DNA from: DASVHF01 sp036382695 | GTDB lineage: Bacteria > Patescibacteriota > Microgenomatia > Woykebacterales > RBG-16-39-9b | DNA: 22,138 nucleotides | Assembly: GCA_036382695.1 (NCBI GenBank) | Contig: DASVHF010000050.1 | Span: 1-22,138, forward strand | Direction: 5' to 3' | Part shown: one piece after another, positions 1 through 8,437 of the stretch | Position numbering within the stretch: the first letter of the stretch is position 1 | Layout of the letters: the number at the start of each line of letters is the position of its first letter | Program-made: the position numbers and the translations under genes | Notes under the pieces: model-generated | Told to the model about the DNA's origin: nothing | The model's database searches: none | Seen by the model: the letters and a program-made list of their open reading frames with translations, nothing else

Positions 1-1098
1 GAATACCAAATACGCCAGAATAAAGCTCGAGATTATGAAAATCGATCCTTTGGCTAGCGGGTCTATCATAAATAAGTCATCGGTAAGCACCAATGCGTCT
101 CCTTTTAAGCCTGATCTCCCAATCACTGTACCAACATTTTGCAGTTTCAGAAAAAGAAGAGGCGCTGAAATCAACAAGGTTGCAGAAATTATTTTTAAAC
201 AATTTTTAAAGTAATTGCTTGGCAGTAGGAGTAAGCCCGCTACTCCAAAAGAACCAACCGCGATGAGAAAATGGAGCCAACTAAAAGAATGGATCGTCGC
301 CATTAATACAGCCGTAAATACTGCTAAGAAGAAATACAACTTAGATCGGAACAACACAAATTGGAAGAAGAAATAGAGGGAAACAAACAGAACGACATGA
401 CGTGCTATCTGATCTGGATAAGGCGCCAATCTAAACTCCCAAGCGTTGGCTAAATAACCAAGGAAGAACACATATAATATTGCCGCAGTTAAAGCCACTA
501 GTCTGTGTTTGAATACTCCAAGAGCAAAGGTAAAAAGCGAAAGTATTGATATCGGAACCAACAAGAAAATCAAATGCGACCAAACTGTTGTCACATCAAT
601 CTTTGATAGGGCCGCAGTTAAAGCAACGGCAAAGTACCAAATATTGTAACCATAAGCCGGATTCACCTTATCTATCGGAAAAAAAGCTTCGGTTGGACTT
701 ACAGGAGCATTCTCGGCCAATTTTCTTATTTGTCCTAGGTGAAACAAGGCGTCACCATCGAAATGCGGATCTACCCAGAACATCATCAACGCAGCACCGA
801 TAGTCAGGATTAGCAACGTGAGAGTTATGAAATCAAACTTGAATTCTAACTTTAAAAACAAACTTTTTTTCCTTAAAACAAGCAGTAGTAGTGCTAACGT
901 GTAAGCTGTAATTATTGTTATGCTTGATAAGAAGTTCAGGAAGAAAATGTAGCTTGGAAGCGCAGAGAGAGTTAGAAGTAAGAGCCCTAAAACAAACGCA
1001 ATCGGCAACACCAAAAAAACATCAAGTTTATTAAATAAAAGCCTTAAAAGTAGATAGCCAGGTACTAAAATTATCAAAATGAAAATTAAAATATCCAT
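1..1098 (-). CDS. Large polytopic membrane protein, probable GT-C fold glycosyltransferase (partial, C-terminus beyond left edge)
   Basis: An open frame runs from an ATG at 1098 to the left edge without a stop, giving 366 codons of an incomplete protein. It is extremely hydrophobic, with about eight membrane segments. After the first hydrophobic segments comes an acidic loop, residues about 107-126, reading FWVDPHFDGDALFHLGQIRK. An Asp-x-Asp (D114, D116) in an early outer loop is the usual signature of GT-C enzymes, which take sugar from a polyprenyl-phosphate donor on the outer membrane face. Its ATG overlaps the TAA of the upstream gene by one base (TAATG), so the two are translationally coupled in one operon with another GT-C-like gene, a flippase-like gene and a GT4. 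GT-C is inferred from topology and the acidic loop; a Wzy-like polymerase is the main alternative. Donor and acceptor are unknown. Confidence 0.7.
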   Translation of the reverse strand, partial: MDILIFILIILVPGYLLLRLLFNKLDVFLVLPIAFVLGLLLLTLSALPSYIFFLNFLSSITIITAYTLALLLLVLRKKSLFLKLEFKFDFITLTLLILTIGAALMMFWVDPHFDGDALFHLGQIRKLAENAPVSPTEAFFPIDKVNPAYGYNIWYFAVALTAALSKIDVTTVWSHLIFLLVPISILSLFTFALGVFKHRLVALTAAILYVFFLGYLANAWEFRLAPYPDQIARHVVLFVSLYFFFQFVLFRSKLYFFLAVFTAVLMATIHSFSWLHFLIAVGSFGVAGLLLLPSNYFKNCLKIISATLLISAPLLFLKLQNVGTVIGRSGLKGDALVLTDDLFMIDPLAKGSIFIISSFILAYLVF

Positions 1099-2606
1099 TA
1101 GTCGAAACCTTCTCCGCTCCCCGGAACATAGTAAAGAGAAGCATTGTATTTCTTGTGAATTAGCACCCAGTTGGGTCTTATAGCTTCCCGCGTCTGTGGT
1201 GTATCTACAACTGTATAAGAACCTGCTTCTGGCTCATTTTTACCATCCCACTCTCTCAGCAAACTATCCGTCCCTTCAACACGGTCTCTCTGAAATGAAT
1301 TATAGTTCAACCCCTCAAAATCAAATACGTAGTTAAAGATGTAGCCTTTGTGCCTCAGAAATTGAATATAAACTTTATTTATCTCCCTTCCTTTTAACTC
1401 AGTGGCCAACGATCTGTAAGTGACGAACCACCGATGATATTTTGTCATACTTCTTTCAACACTAATTGCTTCAACACAAGGTAAAATTAGGAGCAGTAGG
1501 AAAAAGATGGCAATAAATAACTTGACTCTAAAATATTCATAAATCATCACAAGAAAAGAACTTATTAATAAAACAGTCGGGATCAGCAGCGGAGTTAAAT
1601 ATCGATTTATAGCAGTCAATCCATGAAGTCGTGATACCGTTTCAAAATAAAATAAAAGGGTAATAAACCAAATCAGCGCAAAACCTAGTTCCTTCCGTCT
1701 ATAAAAAATTGAATGTGCGAGGGACAAAACAATCAAAAAACTAAATGGCCTAAACAACCGGTCAAAGAGAATCACTTTTGTGAAACCAAGTAGCTGCGGC
1801 GCTCTCCAAGCTGAACTTTCGATTCTCTCCCTAGCAGCAGAAAACGTACTGAAGATCAGTTTATACTGATAGAAAAAGTCTCCTGTTCCAAATAAGAAAA
1901 ACAGTCCGGTTAAAAAGAAGATGGTTAAACCGCCAATAAAAACCCACAAGTATTCAAATTTAAACCTACGTTTTAAGACAACGTAAACAATTAACACAGC
2001 TGTGAAAATAAACGCATTCTCTCTTATTAATTGTGCCAACCCGATCGAAATCCCAACCAAATAATAAAGGAGGGTTCTCCTTTTTATGTTCCTCTCGTCC
2101 TCGGCGTATAAAAATGCCAGTGCTGCCAGACCGAAGAAGAGAGGCAACAAACCGTCTGGTAAATATTGTGTCGCGTGATAAACATCAAGAGGAAATATCG
2201 CCATCAGAAAGGCAGCAACTAAACCAACTTTTCTGTTCAGTAATTTTTTACCTAAGAAATAGACAACAATTATGCTGAGTATTGAAGCAAAAAGAACGAA
2301 GGCTATTGAAGTAAGATCCCTAACGCCGATAAACCGATATAAAAAAGCGGTGGGAAAATATAGCGGTAATCTACCAACGGCAAAAAAATTATTGTTTTCG
2401 AAAAAGAACGAGTGGAAATCGGCTTGGGAAATAAAATAAGAAAGCTGAGCGTAGAAAAAACTATCAAAACGGCTAACACCGACATAGTACTTTAACCTTA
2501 AGAGCACAGCAAAAATCAGAATAGTTGCTAATACTAGTGGGCTACCGAAAAACCGATCAAAATATGATTTTAACCTAAATGGACGGCTTACTAAATTTGA
2601 TCTCAT
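1098..2606 (-). CDS. GT39/ArnT/PMT-like membrane glycosyltransferase (GT-C)
   Basis: This 502-residue protein has a short basic N-terminus, about ten or more membrane segments, and a soluble C-terminal tail from about residue 385. The first outer loop holds RFDSFFYAQLS (D48), and the second contains YHATQYLPDG. Acidic residues in these two loops are the arrangement seen in protein O-mannosyltransferases and ArnT-type enzymes. Those families transfer a sugar from a polyprenyl-phosphate carrier to protein or lipid outside the cytoplasmic membrane. The ATG at 2606 lies 33 bases past the stop of the flippase-like gene, and no clear Shine-Dalgarno site precedes it. The stop overlaps the start of the next GT-C-like gene. 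The family call is fairly secure from topology and loop motifs, but the sugar and target cannot be read from the sequence. Confidence 0.75.
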   Translation of the reverse strand: MRSNLVSRPFRLKSYFDRFFGSPLVLATILIFAVLLRLKYYVGVSRFDSFFYAQLSYFISQADFHSFFFENNNFFAVGRLPLYFPTAFLYRFIGVRDLTSIAFVLFASILSIIVVYFLGKKLLNRKVGLVAAFLMAIFPLDVYHATQYLPDGLLPLFFGLAALAFLYAEDERNIKRRTLLYYLVGISIGLAQLIRENAFIFTAVLIVYVVLKRRFKFEYLWVFIGGLTIFFLTGLFFLFGTGDFFYQYKLIFSTFSAARERIESSAWRAPQLLGFTKVILFDRLFRPFSFLIVLSLAHSIFYRRKELGFALIWFITLLFYFETVSRLHGLTAINRYLTPLLIPTVLLISSFLVMIYEYFRVKLFIAIFFLLLLILPCVEAISVERSMTKYHRWFVTYRSLATELKGREINKVYIQFLRHKGYIFNYVFDFEGLNYNSFQRDRVEGTDSLLREWDGKNEPEAGSYTVVDTPQTREAIRPNWVLIHKKYNASLYYVPGSGEGFD

Positions 2607-2639
2607 CGATTATTAGCTAAATAAAAGCAGTCTAACAAA

Positions 2640-3584
2640 TCAAACAACAGACTTGGACTTCCCCTTATTAACCTGTCTTGAACTAGTCAAATAATAGCTA
2701 AATATAACTCCAAGCAGAAATATCCAAACCATACTAACTGCTCTGTCCAATAATGATATAGTGAATCCTTCATAAGGATTATAAGACAAAGCAGCCGCAC
2801 CAAAACTAATTATTGCTTCCTTAACCACCAATGCCCCAGGTGTTACATTAAGTAACACTGCAAATAAAGAAAGTGAGACTATTACCAAAATTCCTAGGAA
2901 CGGAAGCGGAGTTCCCAAAAATTGCGCGGCCAAGGAAAGCCTTATCGCGAAAACTAAAATTAGAACAAAATCTAGTAGCATAAGATTAATCAGCAAACTT
3001 TTTCTTTCTCTTAATATTTTCCACCCCGAAAATACTTTTGAAAGCAGGCTTAAAAATTTAATATTAAATTTAAGGTTTATTTTAATCATAGTGAGTGAAA
3101 ATAATACGCTTAAGAGGAAGATTGAAACCACCCACAAGTTCGCAAACCCTTTCGTCTGCCAAATTATCAAAACTGAGACCAATCCCACTAAACCAAATGA
3201 GAGAAAGCTTATTATATAACTGGCAGCGACAGTTGAGATAAAATTTGTATATGAGAATCCATGCTTTTTTTTTAAGTAAACACTTCTAACAATTATTCCT
3301 CCGGTAAAGGGTAAGTAATTCCAAAAATTATTTACAGACGAAAGTGCAAATGATTCTTTTACGGTAAGATTTACACCAAACTGTTTGGTTAAGAGCATTG
3401 TCCTTAGCCCATCAGCTAGCGGGGTTAATAAAACAATTAGGGAAATAATTGAGAATTGAAAAATGTTTATTTCAAAAATTTTACTTAAAGTATCTCTTTG
3501 GCCTCTAACAAGATAAATTGCAGATAATATAGCGATAATTAATATTAAATAGGAAATAATTTTACTTCTTGAAAACCCAAACAT
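2640..3584 (-). CDS. Flippase-like integral membrane protein, lysylphosphatidylglycerol synthase TM / UPF0104 family
   Basis: The protein has 314 residues from the chosen start, with about eight membrane segments. Features typical of the LPG-synthase transmembrane family (as in MprF flippase domains and archaeal AglD) are a polar NNFWNYLPFTGG segment around residue 85, LKKKHGF just after it, and a late TPGALVVKEAIISFGAA stretch. Members are thought to move or handle lipid-linked intermediates across the membrane. The ATG at 3584 is preferred because GGGAGG lies just upstream and the protein then begins directly before its first membrane segment. A GTG at 3611, immediately after the stop of the upstream GT4, would add nine residues. 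The neighbours (GT4 upstream, two GT-C proteins downstream) suggest a role with polyprenyl-phosphate sugars, which is inference. Confidence 0.8.
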   Translation of the reverse strand: MFGFSRSKIISYLILIIAILSAIYLVRGQRDTLSKIFEINIFQFSIISLIVLLTPLADGLRTMLLTKQFGVNLTVKESFALSSVNNFWNYLPFTGGIIVRSVYLKKKHGFSYTNFISTVAASYIISFLSFGLVGLVSVLIIWQTKGFANLWVVSIFLLSVLFSLTMIKINLKFNIKFLSLLSKVFSGWKILRERKSLLINLMLLDFVLILVFAIRLSLAAQFLGTPLPFLGILVIVSLSLFAVLLNVTPGALVVKEAIISFGAAALSYNPYEGFTISLLDRAVSMVWIFLLGVIFSYYLTSSRQVNKGKSKSVV

Positions 3585-3611
3585 AAACCTCCCGCTATTT
3601 AGACATCGCAC

Positions 3612-4784
3612 TCAAGACCTTTGGACCTTGCTTAGTTTATTATAAATTTCAACTATCCTGTCTATTTGTCTTTGGTCTCGATACCTTTCTTTTATTAAAT
3701 TACGCGCGTTTTGGGCGATCCTGAACCTTTCGCTGTTATCATCTACCAAGCTTAAAATTGCCGCCTCTAGCTGTCTACGGTCTTTTGGAGAAACAAGTAA
3801 ACCGGTTTTACCTTCAATAATTACATCTTCTATCCCTTTAACTTTCCCAGATATTGTAGGTACTCCGGCCGCCATTGCCTCCAATAAAGAAACGCCTACT
3901 CCCTCAGCTATCTGGGGCAAAACAAAGACGTCTGCTTCTTTAAGATAATTAAATACGTCCCCATGAGGTTTTTTTCCTTCAAAGGACACAATCCCACTAA
4001 GCCCTTTTTCCTTACAAAATTTCTCCAATGATTCACGCTCCGTGCCATCACCCACAACAGTAAGTCTTAAGGGCGGTTTTTTATGCTTTACCTGCTCTAG
4101 CGCCTCGAGAACAAATTTCAGGTTCTTGCAGGGAACCAGTCTCGAAACAAACAAAAGATTGCCGCTAAAAGTCTTTTGTATTGGAAGTTTTAGCAACCGT
4201 TCATTAATACCCACTTCGCTGTAAATAACCAGGCTTTTATTCTTCCGAGCCCCTAGCGATCTTGCTTTTCTCACGTATTCAGAATTCACTCCAATTACAT
4301 AATCTGCTCTTCCAAAGACGAACTTGTTAATAGTAAAGAAAAGGAAATTTTGCTCAAGATCACCACCCCGCACTGTGACGATAAGCGGCTTTTTGTAAAG
4401 GAGCTTACAAATAACACCGATAAATCCCGGAATGACCGACCAGTTTGCATGAATAAGATCAAATTTTTTCGCTTTCAGGACGGCAGAAAATAGAAATGCC
4501 AAAAGGAACGGGGGTGACATTATTTTTGCCACTAAGGTTTGCTTTACATTATCTGGCAATCCAGCCCCATAACAAACTTTTTCTAAACCAGCCGGAGCGT
4601 AGCGAAACCTAGTTACTTTTACACCATCAAGCATCTCAATACTTTTTGCACCTTCATGGTGAGGTGCTAACACCTCCATAGAAAAACCTCTTTCCACCAA
4701 TCCCTTAGCTTGCAACAAGATGGGCTTTCCAGAAAGGTCTGCTCTATTTAGAGGAAACGAAGTTGTTAAGACTAGTACTTTCAT
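3612..4784 (-). CDS. GT4 family glycosyltransferase
   Basis: This cytoplasmic, retaining GT-B enzyme has 390 residues. The N-terminal half starts MKVLVLTTSFPLNRADLSGK, typical of GT4 acceptor-binding domains. The C-terminal half carries the donor-binding region with LLFVSRLVPCKN around residue 210 and EGVGVSLLEAMAAG around residue 290. The latter contains the E-x7-E pair that binds the nucleotide-sugar donor. The ATG at 4784 is chosen because the protein then starts exactly at the first beta strand; an in-frame TTG at 4799 would add a five-residue leader without a Shine-Dalgarno site. It is the first gene of the left-hand minus-strand operon, with a TATAAT box about 27 bases upstream. It probably adds a sugar to a lipid-linked glycan; donor and linkage are unknown. 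Confidence 0.9.
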   Translation of the reverse strand: MKVLVLTTSFPLNRADLSGKPILLQAKGLVERGFSMEVLAPHHEGAKSIEMLDGVKVTRFRYAPAGLEKVCYGAGLPDNVKQTLVAKIMSPPFLLAFLFSAVLKAKKFDLIHANWSVIPGFIGVICKLLYKKPLIVTVRGGDLEQNFLFFTINKFVFGRADYVIGVNSEYVRKARSLGARKNKSLVIYSEVGINERLLKLPIQKTFSGNLLFVSRLVPCKNLKFVLEALEQVKHKKPPLRLTVVGDGTERESLEKFCKEKGLSGIVSFEGKKPHGDVFNYLKEADVFVLPQIAEGVGVSLLEAMAAGVPTISGKVKGIEDVIIEGKTGLLVSPKDRRQLEAAILSLVDDNSERFRIAQNARNLIKERYRDQRQIDRIVEIYNKLSKVQRS

Positions 4785-4811
4785 TTTACAGCCAAACAAT
4801 AATCATCACAA

Positions 4812-4817
4812 ATTATA
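4812..4817 (-). promoter_or_regulatory. Probable -10 box for the left-hand minus-strand operon
   Basis: On the minus strand a perfect TATAAT lies 27 bases before the ATG of the GT4 gene, which would give a 5' leader of about 20 bases. The best -35 candidate (TTCGAT, 18-base spacing) is poor. It sits back to back with the promoter of the divergent GT2 gene. Confidence 0.5.
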
Positions 4818-4876
4818 CAAGCAGTCTGCAAATTGATCGAAAAGACCTACCTAGCTAATTAATCGCCTGATCCATC

Positions 4877-4903
4877 TTGAAAAATTATAAAATATGTTAT
4901 CAT
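4877..4903 (+). promoter_or_regulatory. Extended -10 promoter of the GT2 gene, probably leaderless
   Basis: TTGAAA at 4877-4882 and TATCAT at 4898-4903 are 15 bases apart, with the extended -10 motif TG at 4895-4896 one base before the -10 box. Only six bases separate the -10 box from the ATG at 4910, so transcription would begin at or next to the start codon. The extended TGn motif can compensate for the short spacing. Confidence 0.6.
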
Positions 4904-4909
4904 ATCAGC

Positions 4910-5839
4910 ATGTATAAACGGCACAAAATCGGGATTGTTGTCCCAGCATATAACGAAAGCAGGCTTATTAGCAACACAATAAACGGTATTCCCAAGTACG
5001 TGGATAGGATAGTAGCGGTAGACGACGCAAGCCTAGACGACACTTACAAAAAATTACAAGGGTTAAGTAATGACGACAGATTAATAACTATAAGACATAA
5101 AAAAAATCGAGGTGTTGGCGGGTCGATTATTGATGGCTATCTTCGTTTATTGGAAGAAGACGTTGATATAACAGTCGTGATGGCCGGTGATAACCAAATG
5201 GACCCACAATACTTACCGGTCCTTCTTGATAAGCTGACTGAGGGGGACTTTGATGTAGCTAAAGGAAATCGTTTCCTTCACAGTTATGAACTTGGCAGAA
5301 TGCCTCCAACAAGGATGTGGGGCAATGTCATTGTAACCTTGTTGACAAAAATCTCATCTGGTTACTGGAGCATTTTTGACACAACCAATGGATACGTCGC
5401 TAGCAAAACGCAGATATTAAAATTGGTCGATTTCAAGAAAATCAAAAGAGGATTCGATTTTGAGATCAGCATGTTGATCAATCTAAATATTTTAGGGGCA
5501 AAAATAGCTGATGTCCCAATACCTGCTGTTTACGGAAAAGAAACATCTAAGTTGAAGGCCTGGAAAGTGTTTCCTGGTTTATCGTGGACCTTTTTTAGTG
5601 GTTTTTGGAAAAGAGTATTTTACAAATATATATTTTATAACACCCACCCGTTAGCCTTGTTTCTGATTTTTGGTTTATTATTGTTGATAGCCGGCTTAGT
5701 AATCGGCATCTGGGCGATTGTAGTCACAGGTGGCCATCCAACTGCTAGCACCGCCCTCCTAGCCGCCTTACCACTCATCCTAGGATTTCAACTTTTGCTA
5801 ACCGCAGTCGTTATTGACATCCAAAACGAGCCGAAATAG
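4910..5839 (+). CDS. GT2 glycosyltransferase, DPM1/GtrB-like polyprenyl-phosphate sugar synthase with two C-terminal membrane segments
   Basis: The protein has 309 residues. A GT-A domain starts with IGIVVPAYNESRLI, then VDRIVAVDDAS (D38, D39 for nucleotide binding) and AGDNQMDP around residue 93 for metal and donor binding. GFDFEISMLINL follows near residue 185. Two hydrophobic segments close the protein (about 247-270 and 278-303). This layout is that of dolichyl/undecaprenyl-phosphate sugar synthases, which make a lipid-phosphate monosaccharide on the inner membrane face. The start is the ATG at 4910, just after a promoter; an upstream in-frame TTG at 4877 lies inside the promoter and is rejected. 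It is a single gene, divergent from the operon with the flippase-like and GT-C genes, which would suit its product. Which sugar is used is unknown. Confidence 0.85.
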   Translation: MYKRHKIGIVVPAYNESRLISNTINGIPKYVDRIVAVDDASLDDTYKKLQGLSNDDRLITIRHKKNRGVGGSIIDGYLRLLEEDVDITVVMAGDNQMDPQYLPVLLDKLTEGDFDVAKGNRFLHSYELGRMPPTRMWGNVIVTLLTKISSGYWSIFDTTNGYVASKTQILKLVDFKKIKRGFDFEISMLINLNILGAKIADVPIPAVYGKETSKLKAWKVFPGLSWTFFSGFWKRVFYKYIFYNTHPLALFLIFGLLLLIAGLVIGIWAIVVTGGHPTASTALLAALPLILGFQLLLTAVVIDIQNEPK

Positions 5840-5854
5840 GGTTCTACAACCCTA
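5837..5854. terminator. Small hairpin between convergent genes, possible weak terminator
   Basis: TAGGGTT (5837-5843) and AACCCTA (5848-5854) form a perfect 7-bp stem with a four-base loop, and the TAG stop of the GT2 gene lies inside the left arm. The gap to the stop of the convergent glycosyltransferase is only 28 bases. There is no long T tract on either strand (only three T on the minus strand), so termination would be weak or protein-dependent. Confidence 0.45.
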
Positions 5855-5867
5855 AAACGATTAATAT

Positions 5868-6929
5868 CTACAGCAAACTCTCGTAAACCTTCTTATATTG
5901 CTCGGCAATTATTTTTGCATCATGAACCTTTTTGACAAATTCATAACCTCTTTTCCCAATCGCAGCTAACCCTTTTCTATTCTTAATCAATCTCTCTAAA
6001 ACTTCTGCTAAGTTGTCTTTATTTGCATTTATTATCGGGATATTCTTGCCAAACGGAACCAATTTAACATATTCTTCCTTTAGATAACAAACAACTGGTT
6101 TCCCGAGCGCCATAGCCTCGACAGAGAGTCCACCATACCAACCAATTAACAATTGATCTATGATTAAATCTGCCACTGACATTTTCTTGTAAAGATCTTT
6201 GCGTGAAATCTTGTCTGCCAAAACCAAGTTAACTTTGACCCCCTTACCTCTAAGTTCCTCAACAGCCTGGACAACATATCTTGTACCTTTTTTTTCTTCG
6301 TCTGTCGGAGCATGCATAATTGTAAAGGCTTGATTTGGAGAGGGTTCTGTTTTGCTCTTTCTTATGCCGTCAATATCGCGGGCGTAGGGAATTATCTGGT
6401 CATATTTCCCAACTGAATCTGCCATCCAAGGCCCAATCAAAATAATCCTATCAGAACGACTTATTATAAACTTTTTCCTCTCCTCAATTTTTTTGTAGTG
6501 CTCCGAACCCTTAAGTTGGTAATCCTTGTGGTAGGGACTTTCCTTCCCATATTCTTTTATCGATCTTTCTACATCAAAAACATCCGAACCACGAAAAGTG
6601 TTAACTATCTTCTTTCTAAATAACTTCAAAATCAAATGGTCGTACTTATAAGAGAAAAATGTCCGACCAAAATTGAAATGGAAAATATCATATTTGAAAA
6701 GAGATTTTAAGAGTAAGTAAATACCTTGAATCCTTTGTAATTTGATATTCCTTGGCCTAGAAACTCTAACATCGTAACGAACATCTATCCACTTTGGCAC
6801 ATAGCCCCAGAAATCTATTTTGTAACCATAGCGTCGAAGGACCCTTGTAAAACTATAGATGCCGGGAGCTCCGGCATCATTAAAGCCAATAAATATTCTC
6901 TTTTTCCTCAAAATTTCATTTTTTCTCAT
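5868..6929 (-). CDS. GT4-like glycosyltransferase, last gene of the Wbp-type operon
   Basis: The protein has 353 residues. The N-terminal half resembles a GT-B acceptor domain (RIFIGFNDAGAPGIYSFTRV, then FHFNFGRTFF and NTFRGSDVFD around residues 85-120). The C-terminal half contains GWYGGLSVEAMALGKPVV near residue 270. This matches the GT4 donor-binding segment but keeps only the second acidic residue of the usual E-x7-E pair, so the family is divergent. The ATG at 6929 is preferred; a TTG at 6944 would lengthen the overlap with the upstream epimerase. With the ATG the two genes overlap by 14 bases, which points to coupled translation. As the distal gene of an operon making a di-N-acetylated uronic acid sugar, it may transfer one of those sugars. 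That is inference. Confidence 0.75.
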   Translation of the reverse strand: MRKNEILRKKRIFIGFNDAGAPGIYSFTRVLRRYGYKIDFWGYVPKWIDVRYDVRVSRPRNIKLQRIQGIYLLLKSLFKYDIFHFNFGRTFFSYKYDHLILKLFRKKIVNTFRGSDVFDVERSIKEYGKESPYHKDYQLKGSEHYKKIEERKKFIISRSDRIILIGPWMADSVGKYDQIIPYARDIDGIRKSKTEPSPNQAFTIMHAPTDEEKKGTRYVVQAVEELRGKGVKVNLVLADKISRKDLYKKMSVADLIIDQLLIGWYGGLSVEAMALGKPVVCYLKEEYVKLVPFGKNIPIINANKDNLAEVLERLIKNRKGLAAIGKRGYEFVKKVHDAKIIAEQYKKVYESLL

Positions 6930-7908
6930 TGGTTTCTGAGGCAAGTATATAATCCTTCATCTCACCTATAGTCTCGTCTAACTTGCTATAGAAGTCTGTT
7001 GCGAATTTCATACCTAGTTTTTTAATCTTCGAATTATCTACATCAAATTTTTTGATATCCCCAATTACCCAATCCTTATAGATTATGTCTTTCTTACTTT
7101 TACCGAATGTTTTAAGTACCCTATCAGCCAACTCACCTACCGTAACCTTGATCCCTGAAGCACAGTTGTATACTTCCCCTTTTGCCCTTTCATCAACCGC
7201 GACCAAAAGGTTTGCTTTTACAACATCCTTTACATAAGTAAAAGACCGTTGCTGACTACCGTCGCCAAAAATTGTAATCGGCTCGTCCTTTAGCATATTC
7301 CGAATAAAAATTGCTACCACTCCACCAAAGTCTCCAAACTCCTGCCTTGGGCCAAAAACATGAAAATACCTAAGTACTGTAGTGTCCAACCCAAAAGCCT
7401 TATTAAAAAACGCGACGTATTTTTCGCCGGCTAGCTTACTAACACCATAAACCGAGGTTGGATTAAGCGGATGGTTTTCGTCTTGGGGAAAATACACCGG
7501 TTCTCCGTAAACAGAGCCGGTTGAGGCATGGACAAATTTTTTCACTCCGCAATCCCGTGAGAGCTCCAGCAAATTAAATGTGCCTTTTGCGTTTACATCT
7601 AAATCTTTCCTTGGATCCTTGAGTGAAACGGTTTTTTTTGAGGCTGCGTTGTGGAAAACAATATCTACATCTTTGAAATATTTTTTTAATTTTTTTAGGT
7701 CACAAATATCACAGCTTACCTCACGAAAATTTCTTTTACCTTCAATGCTTTGGACGTTTCTAGACCACCCGGTAATATAATTGTCGATCGAAACTACTTC
7801 TAAACCCAACCGCACAAGCTCTTCGCAAATGTGAGAGCCGATAAACCCAGCACCTCCGGTCACCAAAGCTTTTTTGTATTTATTCTTTAGTTTTCTACTT
7901 AAATCCAT
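6916..7908 (-). CDS. NAD-dependent NDP-sugar epimerase/dehydratase (extended SDR, GalE/WbpP-like)
   Basis: This 330-residue extended short-chain dehydrogenase has a Rossmann motif VTGGAGFIG at residues 16-24, an NAD-binding acidic residue after the second strand (IDNY, residues 41-44), STGSVYG at 129-135, and the catalytic Tyr-x3-Lys pair in YGVSK (Y154, K158). LRYFHVFGPRQ (179-189) and FGDGSQQRSFTYVKDV (214-229) are typical of UDP-hexose and UDP-N-acetylhexosamine C4 epimerases. The second motif usually has RDF where this protein has RSF. The likely reaction is C4 epimerisation of a UDP-sugar, perhaps UDP-GlcNAc, since the rest of the operon works on UDP-GlcNAc. A 4,6-dehydratase is less likely. 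The start ATG at 7908 lies one base after the stop of the acetyltransferase gene. Confidence 0.88.
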   Translation of the reverse strand: MDLSRKLKNKYKKALVTGGAGFIGSHICEELVRLGLEVVSIDNYITGWSRNVQSIEGKRNFREVSCDICDLKKLKKYFKDVDIVFHNAASKKTVSLKDPRKDLDVNAKGTFNLLELSRDCGVKKFVHASTGSVYGEPVYFPQDENHPLNPTSVYGVSKLAGEKYVAFFNKAFGLDTTVLRYFHVFGPRQEFGDFGGVVAIFIRNMLKDEPITIFGDGSQQRSFTYVKDVVKANLLVAVDERAKGEVYNCASGIKVTVGELADRVLKTFGKSKKDIIYKDWVIGDIKKFDVDNSKIKKLGMKFATDFYSKLDETIGEMKDYILASETNEKK

Positions 7909-7909
7909 A

Positions 7910-8434
7910 TTAAAATCGCCTTTTAATCAATTTTGCCGGCACTCCGCCGTAAACACAATTATCCTCCAAATCTTTTGTCACGACTGCACCTGCGCCTACT
8001 ACCACTCCCGAACCAATCTTCACACCGGGGGTGATAACAACGTTAGCTCCTATCCAAACGTTATCACCAATCTCAACTGGAGCCTTTATCAACCCTCCTC
8101 TTCTTATCTTTACTTTAGGATTATCATATGGGTGCGTCGCAGAAAATATTTTACTACCCGCCGCAATCGAAACTTCATCACCGATCTTTACACCACCATA
8201 ACCTGAAATCAGACAAAACTCATGGATTGTTACATTGCTACCAATCTCGATATTCCCCGGCTCAGATATAAATACAGCCGAGAAAATATCTACACCCAAG
8301 CCCATTCTTTTCAAAAGTCCCTTATAAATAAACCTTCTTAAATAAATAAAAAGTCTGGTTTCTGGATACCTAAATAAAAATAGTAGAATTAAAACTAACT
8401 CCCATTTTATTTTATTTATAACCAAAGTTATCAT
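7910..8434 (-). CDS. Left-handed beta-helix (hexapeptide repeat) O-acetyltransferase, WbbJ/maltose acetyltransferase-like
   Basis: The protein has 174 residues. After an N-terminal hydrophobic or amphipathic stretch (residues 1-40) come hexapeptide repeats of the form [IV]-G-x4, for example IGDNVWIGANVVITPGVKIG around residues 122-141. Within them SATHPYDNP (near residue 98) supplies the catalytic-type histidine loop of sugar O-acetyltransferases. It ends with the closing motif GGVPAKLIKRRF typical of this group. It probably uses acetyl-CoA to acetylate a sugar hydroxyl of the polysaccharide or its precursor. It differs from the other hexapeptide enzyme in this operon (11017-11529), which is an amino-sugar N-acetyltransferase. 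The ATG at 8434 follows the flippase stop by three bases; no good Shine-Dalgarno site is seen. Confidence 0.88.
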   Translation of the reverse strand: MITLVINKIKWELVLILLFLFRYPETRLFIYLRRFIYKGLLKRMGLGVDIFSAVFISEPGNIEIGSNVTIHEFCLISGYGGVKIGDEVSIAAGSKIFSATHPYDNPKVKIRRGGLIKAPVEIGDNVWIGANVVITPGVKIGSGVVVGAGAVVTKDLEDNCVYGGVPAKLIKRRF

Positions 8435-8437
8435 TTT

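Noticed and set aside
546..803. Plus-strand open frame of 85 codons
   Set aside because: It lies antisense to the partial GT-C gene, which has 366 open codons with clear membrane segments; the translated product is polar with no family features.
4877..4909. TTG start adding 11 residues to the GT2 protein
   Set aside because: It coincides with the -35 box; the extended -10 box lies between it and the ATG at 4910.
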